A program made the translations under genes and the position numbers. Source: CAYJFQ01 sp964369955 (GTDB lineage: Bacteria > Bacillota_I > Bacilli_A > Erysipelotrichales > Erysipelotrichaceae). From it: a stretch of DNA of 30,809 nucleotides. Position 1 is the stretch's first letter; every line of letters starts with the position of its first letter. The stretch is from positions 1 to 30,809 of the forward strand of contig CAYJFQ010000015.1 of NCBI GenBank assembly GCA_964369955.1, written 5' to 3'. The notes below the pieces were generated by a model. It ran no database searches. It was not told where the DNA came from and saw only the letters and a list, made by a program, of their open reading frames with translations. Of the stretch, positions 15,478 through 22,408 are shown one piece after another.

Positions 15478-17130
15478 TTATCTTCCTTTCATTGAATTTT
15501 CATAATCTTCTTTATTTTTAAGGTATACAACATAAGCATTGATTAATCCGATAGCGCCATCTATCCTTGCTTTTTGAGACACACCTTTTATTGGTCTAAT
15601 ATTGCCATTATCATCAGTTTTAATTCCTAAGTTAGTTAAACACCACTTAAGGATAGGGTTATTGTTATACACAATTTTTTTATTTCTCAAGTCTCCCTGC
15701 ATTACTTTCATAGGCATTGACATTGTTTTTGCGCCTTGACGCACTTCATCTAAAAAGAAATTTTCATCTTTCATTTCTTGTACCCAATAAGGTGCTTGCC
15801 ATGGATCAAACCCAATAAACATTGGGTAACGATGTTTATTTTCTCTTTGTTCTAAAAACCACTTTGTAACATCTGAATACTGAATTTTCGCGCCATCACA
15901 AAGCCTCATAAACCCTTTTTCAACCCACTTATCATATGGAATTTTATCTTCTTTTATCCTTTGTTCCAATTTATCTGCTGGAAGCCAATACATTTGTTCT
16001 ACATGAATTTCATTATCTTGCAACCACAATTGTGTAGCGTTTGTTAAATCCGTCGTAGAGGACAAATCAACACCTGCCATTGTGTAAATATACTGAACCG
16101 TATCATAATTTACAGTTTTTGGATTAAATATTTCCTCATAAGACAACCAGGCTTTGTTTGATGTCTGTGGTATATTAAAATGTTTTGTCAATACTCCAGC
16201 CATGTAATTTGGGTTATTAATGCCTCTTTTTACATCTTCTCTTAAAGCGTCTAATTTTTTAATTGTACCTAATCCAGGATTAGCTTTTATCCAATTAGAT
16301 TCATCATATACTTCATCTTTACTTTCAAGCTCATATAGCAAAGCTAAAAATCTTTCATCTTTAGTAATACCATTAATGACATTATGAGAATAATCATACA
16401 TTTCATCGTATATACACTCTCGTACACCTCCATTTGTTGTTATGGTGGCCAATAGCGGCTTATCCCTAGACTGCATAGACTGTTTAATTACTTCATAAAG
16501 ATTTCTGTCTGTAATTGCATGCGCTTCATCTATGATCCCTAAATGGGTGTTAAGGCCATCTAGTGTTTTTGAATCACTAGCCAGAGCCAACATTTTACTA
16601 GCTGTGAGAGGGAAAAAGATATCATCTCTTCTTTTCTTAATGATTTCAGCTAAATCTGGTGATTGGCGAACCATATTTATTGCTTGTTGAATTATAATTT
16701 TTGCTTGATCTAATTTTGTTGCCACTGAATATATTTCAGCTGCACCTTCTTTATCTCCGATAAGCATGTAAAGAGCAATTGCACTCAACAAAGTTGATTT
16801 ACCGTTTTTTCTACCAACTAGAATAAACACTTCAATATATTTGCGGACTTTTTGTTTATTCACAAAGCCAAAAATAATTTGAATTAAAGATTTTTGCCAT
16901 AAGTCTAATTTTAATTGTTCGCCCATCTTGCCCTGAGATTGTTTGCAAAATAGTTCGATGAATTCAATCGGTTTTGTCGCTTCAACTATATCAAATCGCC
17001 ATTTACCTTTTTTATCTATATCCTTTATTATTTTCTTATAAACCTTGTACACAGATTTAGAAACTTTAATCTTCCCGCTTTCTATTTCTTTCCAATAGAG
17101 CTTAATGTAGTTTAGTTTTCTTTTAGCCAC
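15478..17130 (-). CDS. terL: Terminase large subunit
   Basis: The 550-residue packaging motor has an N-terminal ATPase with Walker A VGRKNGKST (about 105-113) and Walker B LGIIDEAHA (about 197-205). The C-terminal RNase H-like nuclease contains the expected acidic residues in AGVDLSSTTD (about 345-355), GFDPWQAP and RIDGAIGLINAY. It resembles the Terminase_1 family used by cos-type Gram-positive phages. It overlaps the small subunit gene by 19 bp. It translocates DNA into the prohead and cuts it at cos. Confidence 0.92.
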   Translation of the reverse strand: MAKRKLNYIKLYWKEIESGKIKVSKSVYKVYKKIIKDIDKKGKWRFDIVEATKPIEFIELFCKQSQGKMGEQLKLDLWQKSLIQIIFGFVNKQKVRKYIEVFILVGRKNGKSTLLSAIALYMLIGDKEGAAEIYSVATKLDQAKIIIQQAINMVRQSPDLAEIIKKRRDDIFFPLTASKMLALASDSKTLDGLNTHLGIIDEAHAITDRNLYEVIKQSMQSRDKPLLATITTNGGVRECIYDEMYDYSHNVINGITKDERFLALLYELESKDEVYDESNWIKANPGLGTIKKLDALREDVKRGINNPNYMAGVLTKHFNIPQTSNKAWLSYEEIFNPKTVNYDTVQYIYTMAGVDLSSTTDLTNATQLWLQDNEIHVEQMYWLPADKLEQRIKEDKIPYDKWVEKGFMRLCDGAKIQYSDVTKWFLEQRENKHRYPMFIGFDPWQAPYWVQEMKDENFFLDEVRQGAKTMSMPMKVMQGDLRNKKIVYNNNPILKWCLTNLGIKTDDNGNIRPIKGVSQKARIDGAIGLINAYVVYLKNKEDYENSMKGR

Positions 17131-17468
17131 TTATCTAATTTGCTTTCTGTTATTTGCACTAAAGATTGACTAGATTTAGGGAGTAAGCCTAACTGTTTTG
17201 AATATGAATAGATACTGTTTCTTAAAGCTTCTAAAGTTATGTACAAGGGATTCCTAACTTTATTGACACTGCCATTTTTATTTACAAATTCGATAACGTA
17301 TTCTGAACCTTCTTCTTCAAATTGTTCTAAAACTTTTTCATGATCATGCAGTGACTTCGCTAACACTTCAATGGAATGCAAATAGCTTTTATTGTAAATA
17401 CCTAAATCTTTCATTTTAGAAATAATATCCTTCTCAATTTCGCTTGTTTTTTTATTCTTTTTTGCCAT
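17112..17468 (-). CDS. terS: Terminase small subunit (P27 family)
   Basis: The 118-residue protein is the first gene of the packaging module. It is helical, with the typical P27 features: KDLGIYNKSYLHSIEVLAK, a short beta region EYVIEFVNKNGSVNKVRNP, and a C-terminal helical segment LRNSIYSYSKQLGL. It recognises the packaging site. A strong ribosome binding site (AAAGGAGG) precedes the ATG. Confidence 0.85.
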   Translation of the reverse strand: MAKKNKKTSEIEKDIISKMKDLGIYNKSYLHSIEVLAKSLHDHEKVLEQFEEEGSEYVIEFVNKNGSVNKVRNPLYITLEALRNSIYSYSKQLGLLPKSSQSLVQITESKLDKWLKEN

Positions 17469-17519
17469 TAAACCTCCTTTTTAACTTGGTTTTTGCCATA
17501 TTTACCCCCTTTTATAAAA

Positions 17520-17596
17520 AAATCAAGTGCAGTGATTTGAACCTAAAGACACCGTTCCTAGGAAATGAGGTACCCACTTCTAGTCACTGGGGGGCT
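17520..17596. other. Candidate cos region upstream of terS
   Basis: This GC-richer island lies in a 370-bp gene-free gap between the packaging HNH gene and terS, the usual place of cos. It contains the palindrome TTCCTAGGAA (17555-17564), GGTACC, and a run of six G residues. Presence of an HNH nuclease next to the terminase supports cos packaging. The rest of the gap (17597-17837) is AT-rich with a repeated ACATGT and an AATCAC/GTGATT dyad (17661-17684) but no gene. Confidence 0.4.
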
Positions 17597-17837
17597 TTTT
17601 TACTTTTATTACATGTTAAAAAACATAATTTAGACATGTTTTATTGTTAATTATTAAGTTAATCACTTTAATAAGTTTGTGATTGGTTTCAATATCATAA
17701 TGCATTTTTATATTCGATAACAAACTCTTAAATAATAAAATATATTTAATTCTATTTAAGTAAGTATACTTTGTTTAATAAGTTAAATAAGGTGTGGCTA
17801 TGGTCTGGAGAATAGTAAAGGCATACTTGCAGTAACA

Positions 17838-18167
17838 TTAACTCCTTTGAATTAAATCACCATTAGAATCAAACAGCACATCTTCTCTTGTTTTTGGTTT
17901 ACTAAAGGTTTTGTTGTTATGACACTCTAAACAAAGATATTGCAAGTTTTTTAAGCCGTGATTTATCTCTTCGTCACCCAAGTTTTCAAGTGTTCTTTCA
18001 ATAATATGATCTACAATAAAACCAGGTTTATTACAGCCATAAGCTTCGCACATTCCATTTGCTCGATCTATTACCAATGGTCTAGTTATATTTATCCACT
18101 TGCTAGTCTTGTATAACTTCTTCAGTAGTGGTGATTGATTTCTCTGCCAATATTTTTTTCGTTGCAT
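17838..18167 (-). CDS. Packaging HNH endonuclease
   Basis: The 109-residue protein is an HNH nuclease: zinc-type CEAYGC, then VDHII with the catalytic His (about residue 53), LKNLQYLCLECHNNKT with the conserved Asn, Cys pair and final His (about 72-84). Phage HNH proteins next to terminase stimulate cos cleavage by TerL. It overlaps the preceding small gene by 65 bp, which is long for a real overlap but both frames look genuine. Confidence 0.85.
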   Translation of the reverse strand: MQRKKYWQRNQSPLLKKLYKTSKWINITRPLVIDRANGMCEAYGCNKPGFIVDHIIERTLENLGDEEINHGLKNLQYLCLECHNNKTFSKPKTREDVLFDSNGDLIQRS

Positions 18168-18315
18168 AGTTTCTTCTTGGGTTTTTAATTAATTCATTTA
18201 ATATAATACAGTATCCTAACTCTACAAGTTTTTTATTATTAGTCTCGAATATTTGGTTAGGTTTGCGTAATGTTCCATCATGTTCCTTAAATTGCGTTAC
18301 TGATTTTACTTTCAT
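18103..18315 (-). CDS. Small phage protein at the head of the late operon
   Basis: The 70-residue protein is preceded by a strong ribosome binding site (AAAGGGGAATAAT). Its first 40 residues (MKVKSVTQFKEHDG, then KPNQIFETNNKKLVELGYC) match a widespread short phage family with an SH3-like fold that binds nothing known. It is the first gene of the leftward late operon and overlaps the HNH gene. Function unknown. Confidence 0.6.
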   Translation of the reverse strand: MKVKSVTQFKEHDGTLRKPNQIFETNNKKLVELGYCIILNELIKNPRRNYATKKILAEKSITTTEEVIQD

Positions 18316-18347
18316 ATTATTCCCCTTTCATATTTTTCCATTATAAA

Positions 18348-18372
18348 AGCCCTATTCATTTAGAATAAGGCT
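18348..18372 (-). terminator. Leader terminator ahead of the late operon
   Basis: On the minus strand a 10-bp stem (AGCCTTATTC with GAATAGGGCT, one G-U pair) and a 5-base loop are followed by TTTTATAAT. It sits 33 bp before the first late gene. It either stops early read-through or is a leader attenuator that late transcription must overcome. A TATTAT -10 candidate on the minus strand lies just upstream (18397-18402). Confidence 0.65.
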
Positions 18373-18465
18373 CTATTCGATTTAATTCATATTACTATAA
18401 TACCACAGTTTTTATGCGACACGGTGTTCAACTTTCATTTTTTAAATTTTTTTTCGTTTATCTAC

Positions 18466-18496
18466 TTACATATTAGCACTAATATGTTATTATAAT
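18466..18496 (+). promoter_or_regulatory. Promoter with embedded palindromic operator
   Basis: TATAAT at 18491-18496 and a weak TTACAT -35 at 18466-18471 (19-base spacer) flank a perfect 20-bp dyad, ACATATTAG-CA-CTAATATGT (18468-18487). A bound repressor would block RNA polymerase. The ribbon-helix-helix protein encoded downstream is the obvious candidate regulator. Confidence 0.55.
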
Positions 18497-18519
18497 AGTA
18501 GGAAGAGAGGTGATAGATA

Positions 18520-18600
18520 GTGATAATAATAAAAGAAGTTCTCGAGATTGCAGCCTTAGTTCTAGCTATAGCAGTTGCAATCAAAGAACTTCACAAATAG
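18520..18600 (+). CDS. Tiny hydrophobic peptide, type I toxin-like
   Basis: A GTG start with a ribosome binding site (AGAGAGGTGAT, 18504-18514) opens a 26-residue peptide. It has a charged N terminus (VIIIKEVLE), one membrane-length hydrophobic stretch (AALVLAIAVAI) and a basic end (KELHK). This is the shape of Fst/holin-like type I toxins and of small phage membrane peptides. I cannot match it to a named family. It is the first gene of a rightward cassette set in otherwise leftward genes. Confidence 0.55.
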   Translation: MIIIKEVLEIAALVLAIAVAIKELHK

Positions 18601-18643
18601 TGTTGAGGGGAGAAATCCCCTTACGCTCAAAATATATCACTAT
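18597..18643 (+). ncRNA. Structured RNA element between two tiny ORFs
   Basis: Nested pairings are visible: ATAGTG (18597-18602) with CACTAT (18638-18643), TTGAG (18603-18607) with CTCAA (18626-18630), and GGG with CCC inside. The element begins in the stop codon of the first peptide and ends three bases before the ATG of the second, which lacks a ribosome binding site. It may control translation of the second peptide or be a processing/termination signal. Confidence 0.45.
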
Positions 18644-18646
18644 CAA

Positions 18647-18721
18647 ATGATTATGTCAATCGCAGTAGCAATCGCAGTAGTTTTGATATTATATGTCGCT
18701 TATAAAAATAGAAAGGATTAA
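18647..18721 (+). CDS. Second tiny hydrophobic peptide
   Basis: This is a possible 24-residue peptide with a hydrophobic core (SIAVAIAVVLILYVAY) and a basic tail (KNRKD). The core is encoded partly by a 12-bp tandem repeat (CAATCGCAGTAG at 18657-18668 and 18669-18680). No Shine-Dalgarno sequence precedes it, so translation may depend on coupling or on refolding of the upstream hairpin. It ends two bases before the next ATG. It resembles the first peptide's hydrophobic AIAVAI stretch. Confidence 0.4.
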   Translation: MIMSIAVAIAVVLILYVAYKNRKD

Positions 18722-18723
18722 TA

Positions 18724-18915
18724 ATGGCAGAGTTTGATCAGACAAAATATGTAAATCAATGGGCTAAAGAAAACATGGGCAGAGTAAGTGCATCTTATAA
18801 GGCTGAATTTGTTTCAGAGTTTAAAGAAGCTTGCAAAACTCTTGGTGTAACTCAAAGTGAAGTAATTAGAATCATGATGAATGAGACAATCAAGAAAGCT
18901 AAAGACAAGGGATAG
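18724..18915 (+). CDS. Ribbon-helix-helix DNA-binding protein
   Basis: The 63-residue protein has a good ribosome binding site (AAAGGATTAATA). Residues 20-58 fit a ribbon-helix-helix domain: a strand around VSASYKAEF, helix EFKEACKTLG, turn, and helix TQSEVIRIMMNETI. Such proteins repress their own operon, often in toxin-antitoxin loci. The perfect palindrome in the cassette promoter is its likely target (inference). The gene ends in a bidirectional terminator shared with the convergent late activator gene. Confidence 0.7.
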   Translation: MAEFDQTKYVNQWAKENMGRVSASYKAEFVSEFKEACKTLGVTQSEVIRIMMNETIKKAKDKG

Positions 18916-18935
18916 AGAGATTAAATTCTCTCTAT
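18912..18935. terminator. Bidirectional terminator between convergent genes
   Basis: ATAGAGAGA and TCTCTCTAT form a perfect 9-bp stem with a 6-base loop. It overlaps the stop codons of both the rightward ribbon-helix-helix gene and the leftward activator gene. The plus-strand side is followed by a T-rich stretch. Confidence 0.65.
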
Positions 18936-19307
18936 TTCTTTGTCGATTTTTCTTCTTAGAGAACTTATAGAATAGTGATATTTCTTGGCCACCTCTTCTA
19001 ATGTATACCCAAGACAATAGTGTTCAAACAATAATTTCCTGGTCGGCTGTGGAACTTTAATGATAATATCTATAATCTTATCTCTGGATAACATAAGCTC
19101 GTTTAACTTTAAATCTATTTTATCCAACTCACTAATCATTTTAATTACTTTGTCTTCTGTTGAATAATCAGATGAAGAAATTTTAATAATACTTGTTGAT
19201 TTAATATCGTATTTACTTCTAATTAATTCTTTAGATCGTTGACACTTATCTATTTCTTCGCAGATTGCTAGGTACTTCCTTAGTTCTAGTTTGATTATTT
19301 TTAACAT
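18921..19307 (-). CDS. Late transcription activator (ArpU/RinA-like, sigma region 4-like HTH)
   Basis: The 128-residue protein has a helical charged N-terminal region (1-80) and a C-terminal sigma-70 region 4-like helix-turn-helix, about residues 91-125: LLFEHYCLGYTLEEVAKKYHYSISSLRRKI. Proteins with this layout at the end of the early region, just before the terminase operon, are the late gene activators (ArpU, RinA, DUF1492) of Gram-positive phages. It probably switches on the late operon whose leader lies at about 18316-18430. Confidence 0.75.
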   Translation of the reverse strand: MLKIIKLELRKYLAICEEIDKCQRSKELIRSKYDIKSTSIIKISSSDYSTEDKVIKMISELDKIDLKLNELMLSRDKIIDIIIKVPQPTRKLLFEHYCLGYTLEEVAKKYHYSISSLRRKIDKEIERI

Positions 19308-19339
19308 CCTGCCCCTCTTTCTTTAAACAGTGATTTTAA

Positions 19340-19451
19340 TGTAACACTTCACTATATTCTGTTACATCTCATTTATTTAAATAATGCTTTTAAATAGTGA
19401 ATAATTTGCTATTTTAATAAATCGAATGTAACGTAGTTTTCATTTACGTTA
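19340..19451. repeat. Inverted repeats in the recombinase-activator gap
   Basis: Two dyads occur here: TGTAACA (19340-19346) with TGTTACA (19360-19366), and TAACGTA (19429-19435) with TACGTTA (19445-19451). They share the GTAAC element. They could be protein binding sites or a weak terminator for the recombinase gene; no gene is seen in 19308-19462. Confidence 0.35.
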
Positions 19452-19462
19452 AATGGTGTTAT

Positions 19463-20104
19463 TTAGTATTTACCACTAGATCCTAAATACATCTCATTTC
19501 TTGCGGTTTCTGTATCATCTGTGTCCCACATTACATACATAATAGTAACAAGTGGAGATGTGTGATTTAGCATCTTTGACAAAGTAAGGAGTTCTCCACC
19601 TCTTTTTATATAATGATAGCCAAATGTTTTTCTTAAGCTATGTGGACCACATGGCCCCAATATTCCTGCAGCTTTAAATGCTTCCTTTATAACTCTCCAA
19701 CCTTGTGTCCTTGTTATGGCGTTGATTTCGCCTACATTTGTAGTTGAGGGAAACAGATAGTCATATTCCTTTATATTATTACGTTCAATATAATCTTTAA
19801 TTTCACTATAAACTTTTGAGTTCAAACGATAATTTTGTGGCTTCCCTCTTTTATTCTCTTTAATCCTCATATAACCGCCAGCAAAATCAATAGGTTTTAG
19901 TTGAATGGCATCTTCAATTCTGAAAGCAGTATTAAGGCAAATAAATATTAAGCACCAGTTTCTATCAGCTCTAAATAAATCGGCTTTATATTTTGCCTGA
20001 GAGCGTTTATTTAACCAATAGTGAATTATATCTCTCAATACCTTTTGACTCTTTACAGGGACTGTTTTATTATTGTGAACGATCTTAATCTTTCTTGTGG
20101 CCAT
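19463..20104 (-). CDS. Minimal tyrosine recombinase
   Basis: The product has 213 residues. The catalytic domain is complete: Arg62 in NTAFRIEDA, a Lys around 83-88, His155-x-x-Arg158 in PHSLRKTFG, His181 in MLNHTS and nucleophile Tyr190 in IMYVMW. The N-terminal arm-binding and core-binding domains of a normal integrase (about 350-400 residues) are almost absent. It lies in the early-late junction, far from the attachment site, as in several Gram-positive phages where a short recombinase of unknown role occurs. It is therefore probably not the prophage integrase, and might resolve DNA multimers. Confidence 0.85.
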   Translation of the reverse strand: MATRKIKIVHNNKTVPVKSQKVLRDIIHYWLNKRSQAKYKADLFRADRNWCLIFICLNTAFRIEDAIQLKPIDFAGGYMRIKENKRGKPQNYRLNSKVYSEIKDYIERNNIKEYDYLFPSTTNVGEINAITRTQGWRVIKEAFKAAGILGPCGPHSLRKTFGYHYIKRGGELLTLSKMLNHTSPLVTIMYVMWDTDDTETARNEMYLGSSGKY

Positions 20105-20115
20105 TTATACATCTC

Positions 20116-20451
20116 CTATTCAATCTCTTTGTAGATAATGTCATATATATTTCCAACAATTTCAAAATCAATATCAGATAAATCTATTTTCGTGCCCTTA
20201 GTGATATGAAGTAACTCTGCATTGGCGCACCTGATAATGTCATTCATAAACATTGAATTTGCGTTAATATCAAAATATGGTAACTCTTCACATACAGAGT
20301 CTTTATGGACAACAGATTCTTTACGATCAGTATCTATAACACGGTATACTTTGTTTTCGCCCACTTCCTCAATACTTAATAATCCTCTAACCCACTTTTT
20401 CTTAAAAATAGTTTTTCCTTTTACATAACTTCCAACTTTTAAATCGCTCAT
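20116..20451 (-). CDS. Conserved-type phage protein of unknown function
   Basis: The 111-residue soluble protein begins with a small beta-barrel-like region (DLKVGSYVKGKTIFKKKWVRG, about 3-23, written here only as a location) and ends in an acidic helix. It overlaps the upstream HNH gene by 4 bp and precedes the recombinase by 11 bp. The first half could be an SH3/KOW-like fold. I do not recognise a family. Confidence 0.6.
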   Translation of the reverse strand: MSDLKVGSYVKGKTIFKKKWVRGLLSIEEVGENKVYRVIDTDRKESVVHKDSVCEELPYFDINANSMFMNDIIRCANAELLHITKGTKIDLSDIDFEIVGNIYDIIYKEIE

Positions 20452-21065
20452 TCTTTATTCCCTTTCTTTTTATCAAGAGTTTGAATTTTAATTTTCGAAA
20501 TCAACATTTCACTCAGTGTTGCATCTTTATCGATATGATATTTACCCATTTTGTTGAAATATAGCATTTCTTTTTTTGTCATCAATTGTAGATTTTTTAT
20601 ATCACAATTGCTCCTGTCTCCGTCTATAAACATTAAAACTTCATTTTTTGAAAGTTTAATTTTATAAAATTCTTCATAAATTATTCTATGCTTTAATTTC
20701 CAAATATTGGGTGAAGCAATTTTAACTTGAATAAATCCATCACCCCTAATTACTTCATCGCCAATTTGTGCGGTATTTTTAGGCATATCCCCTTTTTTAA
20801 AAGTTGTTTTAAGGCAATTTATTTGTTTATCTTTTGGCATATATTCGTCCCAGGAAACACCTTTATTTATAGGTATACTTCCTTTTTTAAACCTTGTTAC
20901 AACACCGCTCCTTAATTTATGATTTCTTTTGAAATTCCTAAAAACTGTATACGATAAATTAGTTTTAAATTCACTATTGAACTTTTCAGCCAATGTCATA
21001 TTGGTTATGCCTTTTTGATTTAAGATAATAAACTCTTTTTGAAATTTAGTAAATCTATTTGCCAT
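20448..21065 (-). CDS. HNH endonuclease, homing-like, with an altered first histidine
   Basis: The 205-residue protein has an N-terminal helix-turn-helix-like DNA-binding region (about 5-60), basic linker repeats of the type FKKGSIPINKG and FKKGDMPKNT (NUMOD-like), and an HNH domain at about 120-165. The block KHRIIYEEFYKIKLSKNEV, followed by MFIDGDRSNCDIKNLQLM, matches the phage HNH family where a GHVV...LDGD element is usual. Here the position normally His is Glu (KNEVL), so catalysis may be altered or lost. It may be a free-standing homing nuclease within the early operon. Confidence 0.75.
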   Translation of the reverse strand: MANRFTKFQKEFIILNQKGITNMTLAEKFNSEFKTNLSYTVFRNFKRNHKLRSGVVTRFKKGSIPINKGVSWDEYMPKDKQINCLKTTFKKGDMPKNTAQIGDEVIRGDGFIQVKIASPNIWKLKHRIIYEEFYKIKLSKNEVLMFIDGDRSNCDIKNLQLMTKKEMLYFNKMGKYHIDKDATLSEMLISKIKIQTLDKKKGNKE

Positions 21066-21309
21066 TTTTGATTATTGTTTTAGTATTAGTGCCAATTAGA
21101 TTTTCGATGTTATTAGCATTATATTCATATTTGTACTTAGCAGCCTCTAATACAATGCTTGCGTTATCTATAATTGTTTTTGAAACATTTGCCGTTGCTT
21201 TAGCCTTCTTCAACTCTCTTTCCAGTTGTTCTTCATCGAGTGAATCATCATTAATTCTTTCTAAACTTTCGAATAAATAATTATTCAAATCCATTAATGT
21301 ATTTTTCAT
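21055..21309 (-). CDS. Small helical phage protein
   Basis: The 84-residue protein matches a widespread short family of early phage proteins by its pattern: an acidic N-terminal helix, ELKKAKATANVSKTIIDNA, then a second helix. No function is known to me. It overlaps the HNH gene by 11 bp and follows the MazG gene by 10 bp. Confidence 0.65.
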   Translation of the reverse strand: MKNTLMDLNNYLFESLERINDDSLDEEQLERELKKAKATANVSKTIIDNASIVLEAAKYKYEYNANNIENLIGTNTKTIIKNGK

Positions 21310-21319
21310 TATTTTCCTT

Positions 21320-21871
21320 CTACTCTCTATTTATACTTTTTTGTGATTCAAAACCATCAGGATATCGTCTCATTAATTTCTCAATATTATGATTAGCGAT
21401 TTCTGATAAATCTAACCCTAGCCCCTTAGCAGTAATCGCTAGATACCACAGCACATCACCTAACTCATCCTTTAACTTATCAGTATCTAAATCATGACCT
21501 TGAAACATGTGTTTTTTCATTATATCCACACATTCACCACTCTCACCAGCTAACCCCAAAACACCATTTAAAATCAACTCTTCTTTTAATAGGCCCTTTG
21601 CTGTTCTTAATGCTTTCGTTTGATAATTACTGAAATTTATTGTTACATCTTCAATTAGCCATTTAAGTAGTTCATCAGCACAGGTTGTTCCAAGGACTTC
21701 TTTTTTTGGACATTTATTACATTGGAATAAAGCACACCCTAACTCTTCGGGTTTAAATGACAAACCCATTAAACTGTTTGGATCTAATGACTTAACTGCT
21801 GCTATATCATAAGAGTAATCCGTTTGAAATTCTTTTACTGTCATATTTAATATCATTTCTACATTCTTCAT
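21320..21871 (-). CDS. MazG-like nucleotide pyrophosphohydrolase
   Basis: The 183-residue protein has a C-terminal MazG domain (about 90-175) with the metal-binding acids in LAGESGECVDIMKKH and DELGDVLWYLAITAKGLGLDLSE. It would hydrolyse (d)NTPs or related nucleotides; phage MazG proteins tune host nucleotide pools or ppGpp-like signals. The N-terminal 80 residues carry a cysteine cluster (CALFQCNKCPKK, plus a later Cys) that may bind zinc and is not part of the core domain. It is in the early operon. Confidence 0.85.
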   Translation of the reverse strand: MKNVEMILNMTVKEFQTDYSYDIAAVKSLDPNSLMGLSFKPEELGCALFQCNKCPKKEVLGTTCADELLKWLIEDVTINFSNYQTKALRTAKGLLKEELILNGVLGLAGESGECVDIMKKHMFQGHDLDTDKLKDELGDVLWYLAITAKGLGLDLSEIANHNIEKLMRRYPDGFESQKSINRE

Positions 21872-21872
21872 T

Positions 21873-22010
21873 TTATTCTTCCTCCAAATTAAATAGTGTG
21901 TTTTGTTCTGTGTTAATTTTATTTATTGTTTTTTCCTCTTCACATTGTGGATATAATTTATACCAATCATCTAAATCTTGAAACAAACTTTTTACATTAT
22001 CTTTTTTCAC
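21873..22010 (-). CDS. Small acidic protein, GTG start
   Basis: A GTG at 22010 overlaps the stop codon of the upstream membrane protein (GTGA), so a 45-residue acidic protein is the likely product, made by coupled translation. An in-frame ATG at 22088 would overlap that gene by 82 bp and is less likely. Function unknown. Confidence 0.55.
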   Translation of the reverse strand: MKKDNVKSLFQDLDDWYKLYPQCEEEKTINKINTEQNTLFNLEEE

Positions 22011-22231
22011 AAATTCACCATAAACAAATATATTAGAGTTAATGATATTATTGTGATCATCAATATTCCGGCAATAATAAACATGCAAACTGCACCATCA
22101 GCTTCATGAATATTGTTTTCTTTGTGCAGTTGATGTTTAATTATGCTTTTAGACCATTTTTCTTCTGCGTTATTTTTTAACCACCACTTATCACAATCAG
22201 TTTCAAATGGCACTATTTTCTTTCTAGGCAT
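22007..22231 (-). CDS. Small single-TM protein
   Basis: The 74-residue protein has a basic, Trp-containing N-terminal region and one C-terminal membrane segment (about 50-72), so it would be tail-anchored. It belongs to the early operon and starts just after the cysteine-rich protein gene. Function unknown. Confidence 0.55.
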   Translation of the reverse strand: MPRKKIVPFETDCDKWWLKNNAEEKWSKSIIKHQLHKENNIHEADGAVCMFIIAGILMITIISLTLIYLFMVNL

Positions 22232-22233
22232 AT

Positions 22234-22407
22234 TTACTCCTCTTCTTCTATTTCAAAACCATTGTTACATTCAATATAATGATAATTTTCACAACTTTCT
22301 GTTCTAACAGGGCAACCAAAATATTCTTTGCAGTCTATGCAAAAATTTATGTTATGTGCTAATTCGCATTGTTCTGTTTTGTTACAAGTTGCACAATAAT
22401 CTTTCAT
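22234..22407 (-). CDS. Cysteine-rich small protein (possible zinc binder)
   Basis: This 57-residue ORF runs from an ATG at 22407, one base after the previous gene's stop, to a TAA at 22234, two bases before the next ATG. It carries eight cysteines, including CATC near the N terminus, CIDC in the middle and later CP and CE positions, consistent with a zinc-ribbon-like fold. The tight spacing on both sides supports it as a real gene of the early operon. Function unknown. Confidence 0.6.
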   Translation of the reverse strand: MKDYCATCNKTEQCELAHNINFCIDCKEYFGCPVRTESCENYHYIECNNGFEIEEEE

Positions 22408-22408
22408 A

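Noticed and set aside
17155..17240. tRNA genes within the window
   Set aside because: No cloverleaf or T-arm/acceptor pattern was seen apart from the fragment at 32-50.
19463..20104. This recombinase as the prophage integrase
   Set aside because: It lacks the arm- and core-binding domains and lies about 19 kb from the attachment remnant; the integrase is more likely just beyond 30809.
22011..22088. ATG start at 22088 for the small acidic protein
   Set aside because: It would overlap the membrane protein gene by 82 bp, whereas the GTG at 22010 gives a standard stop-start overlap.
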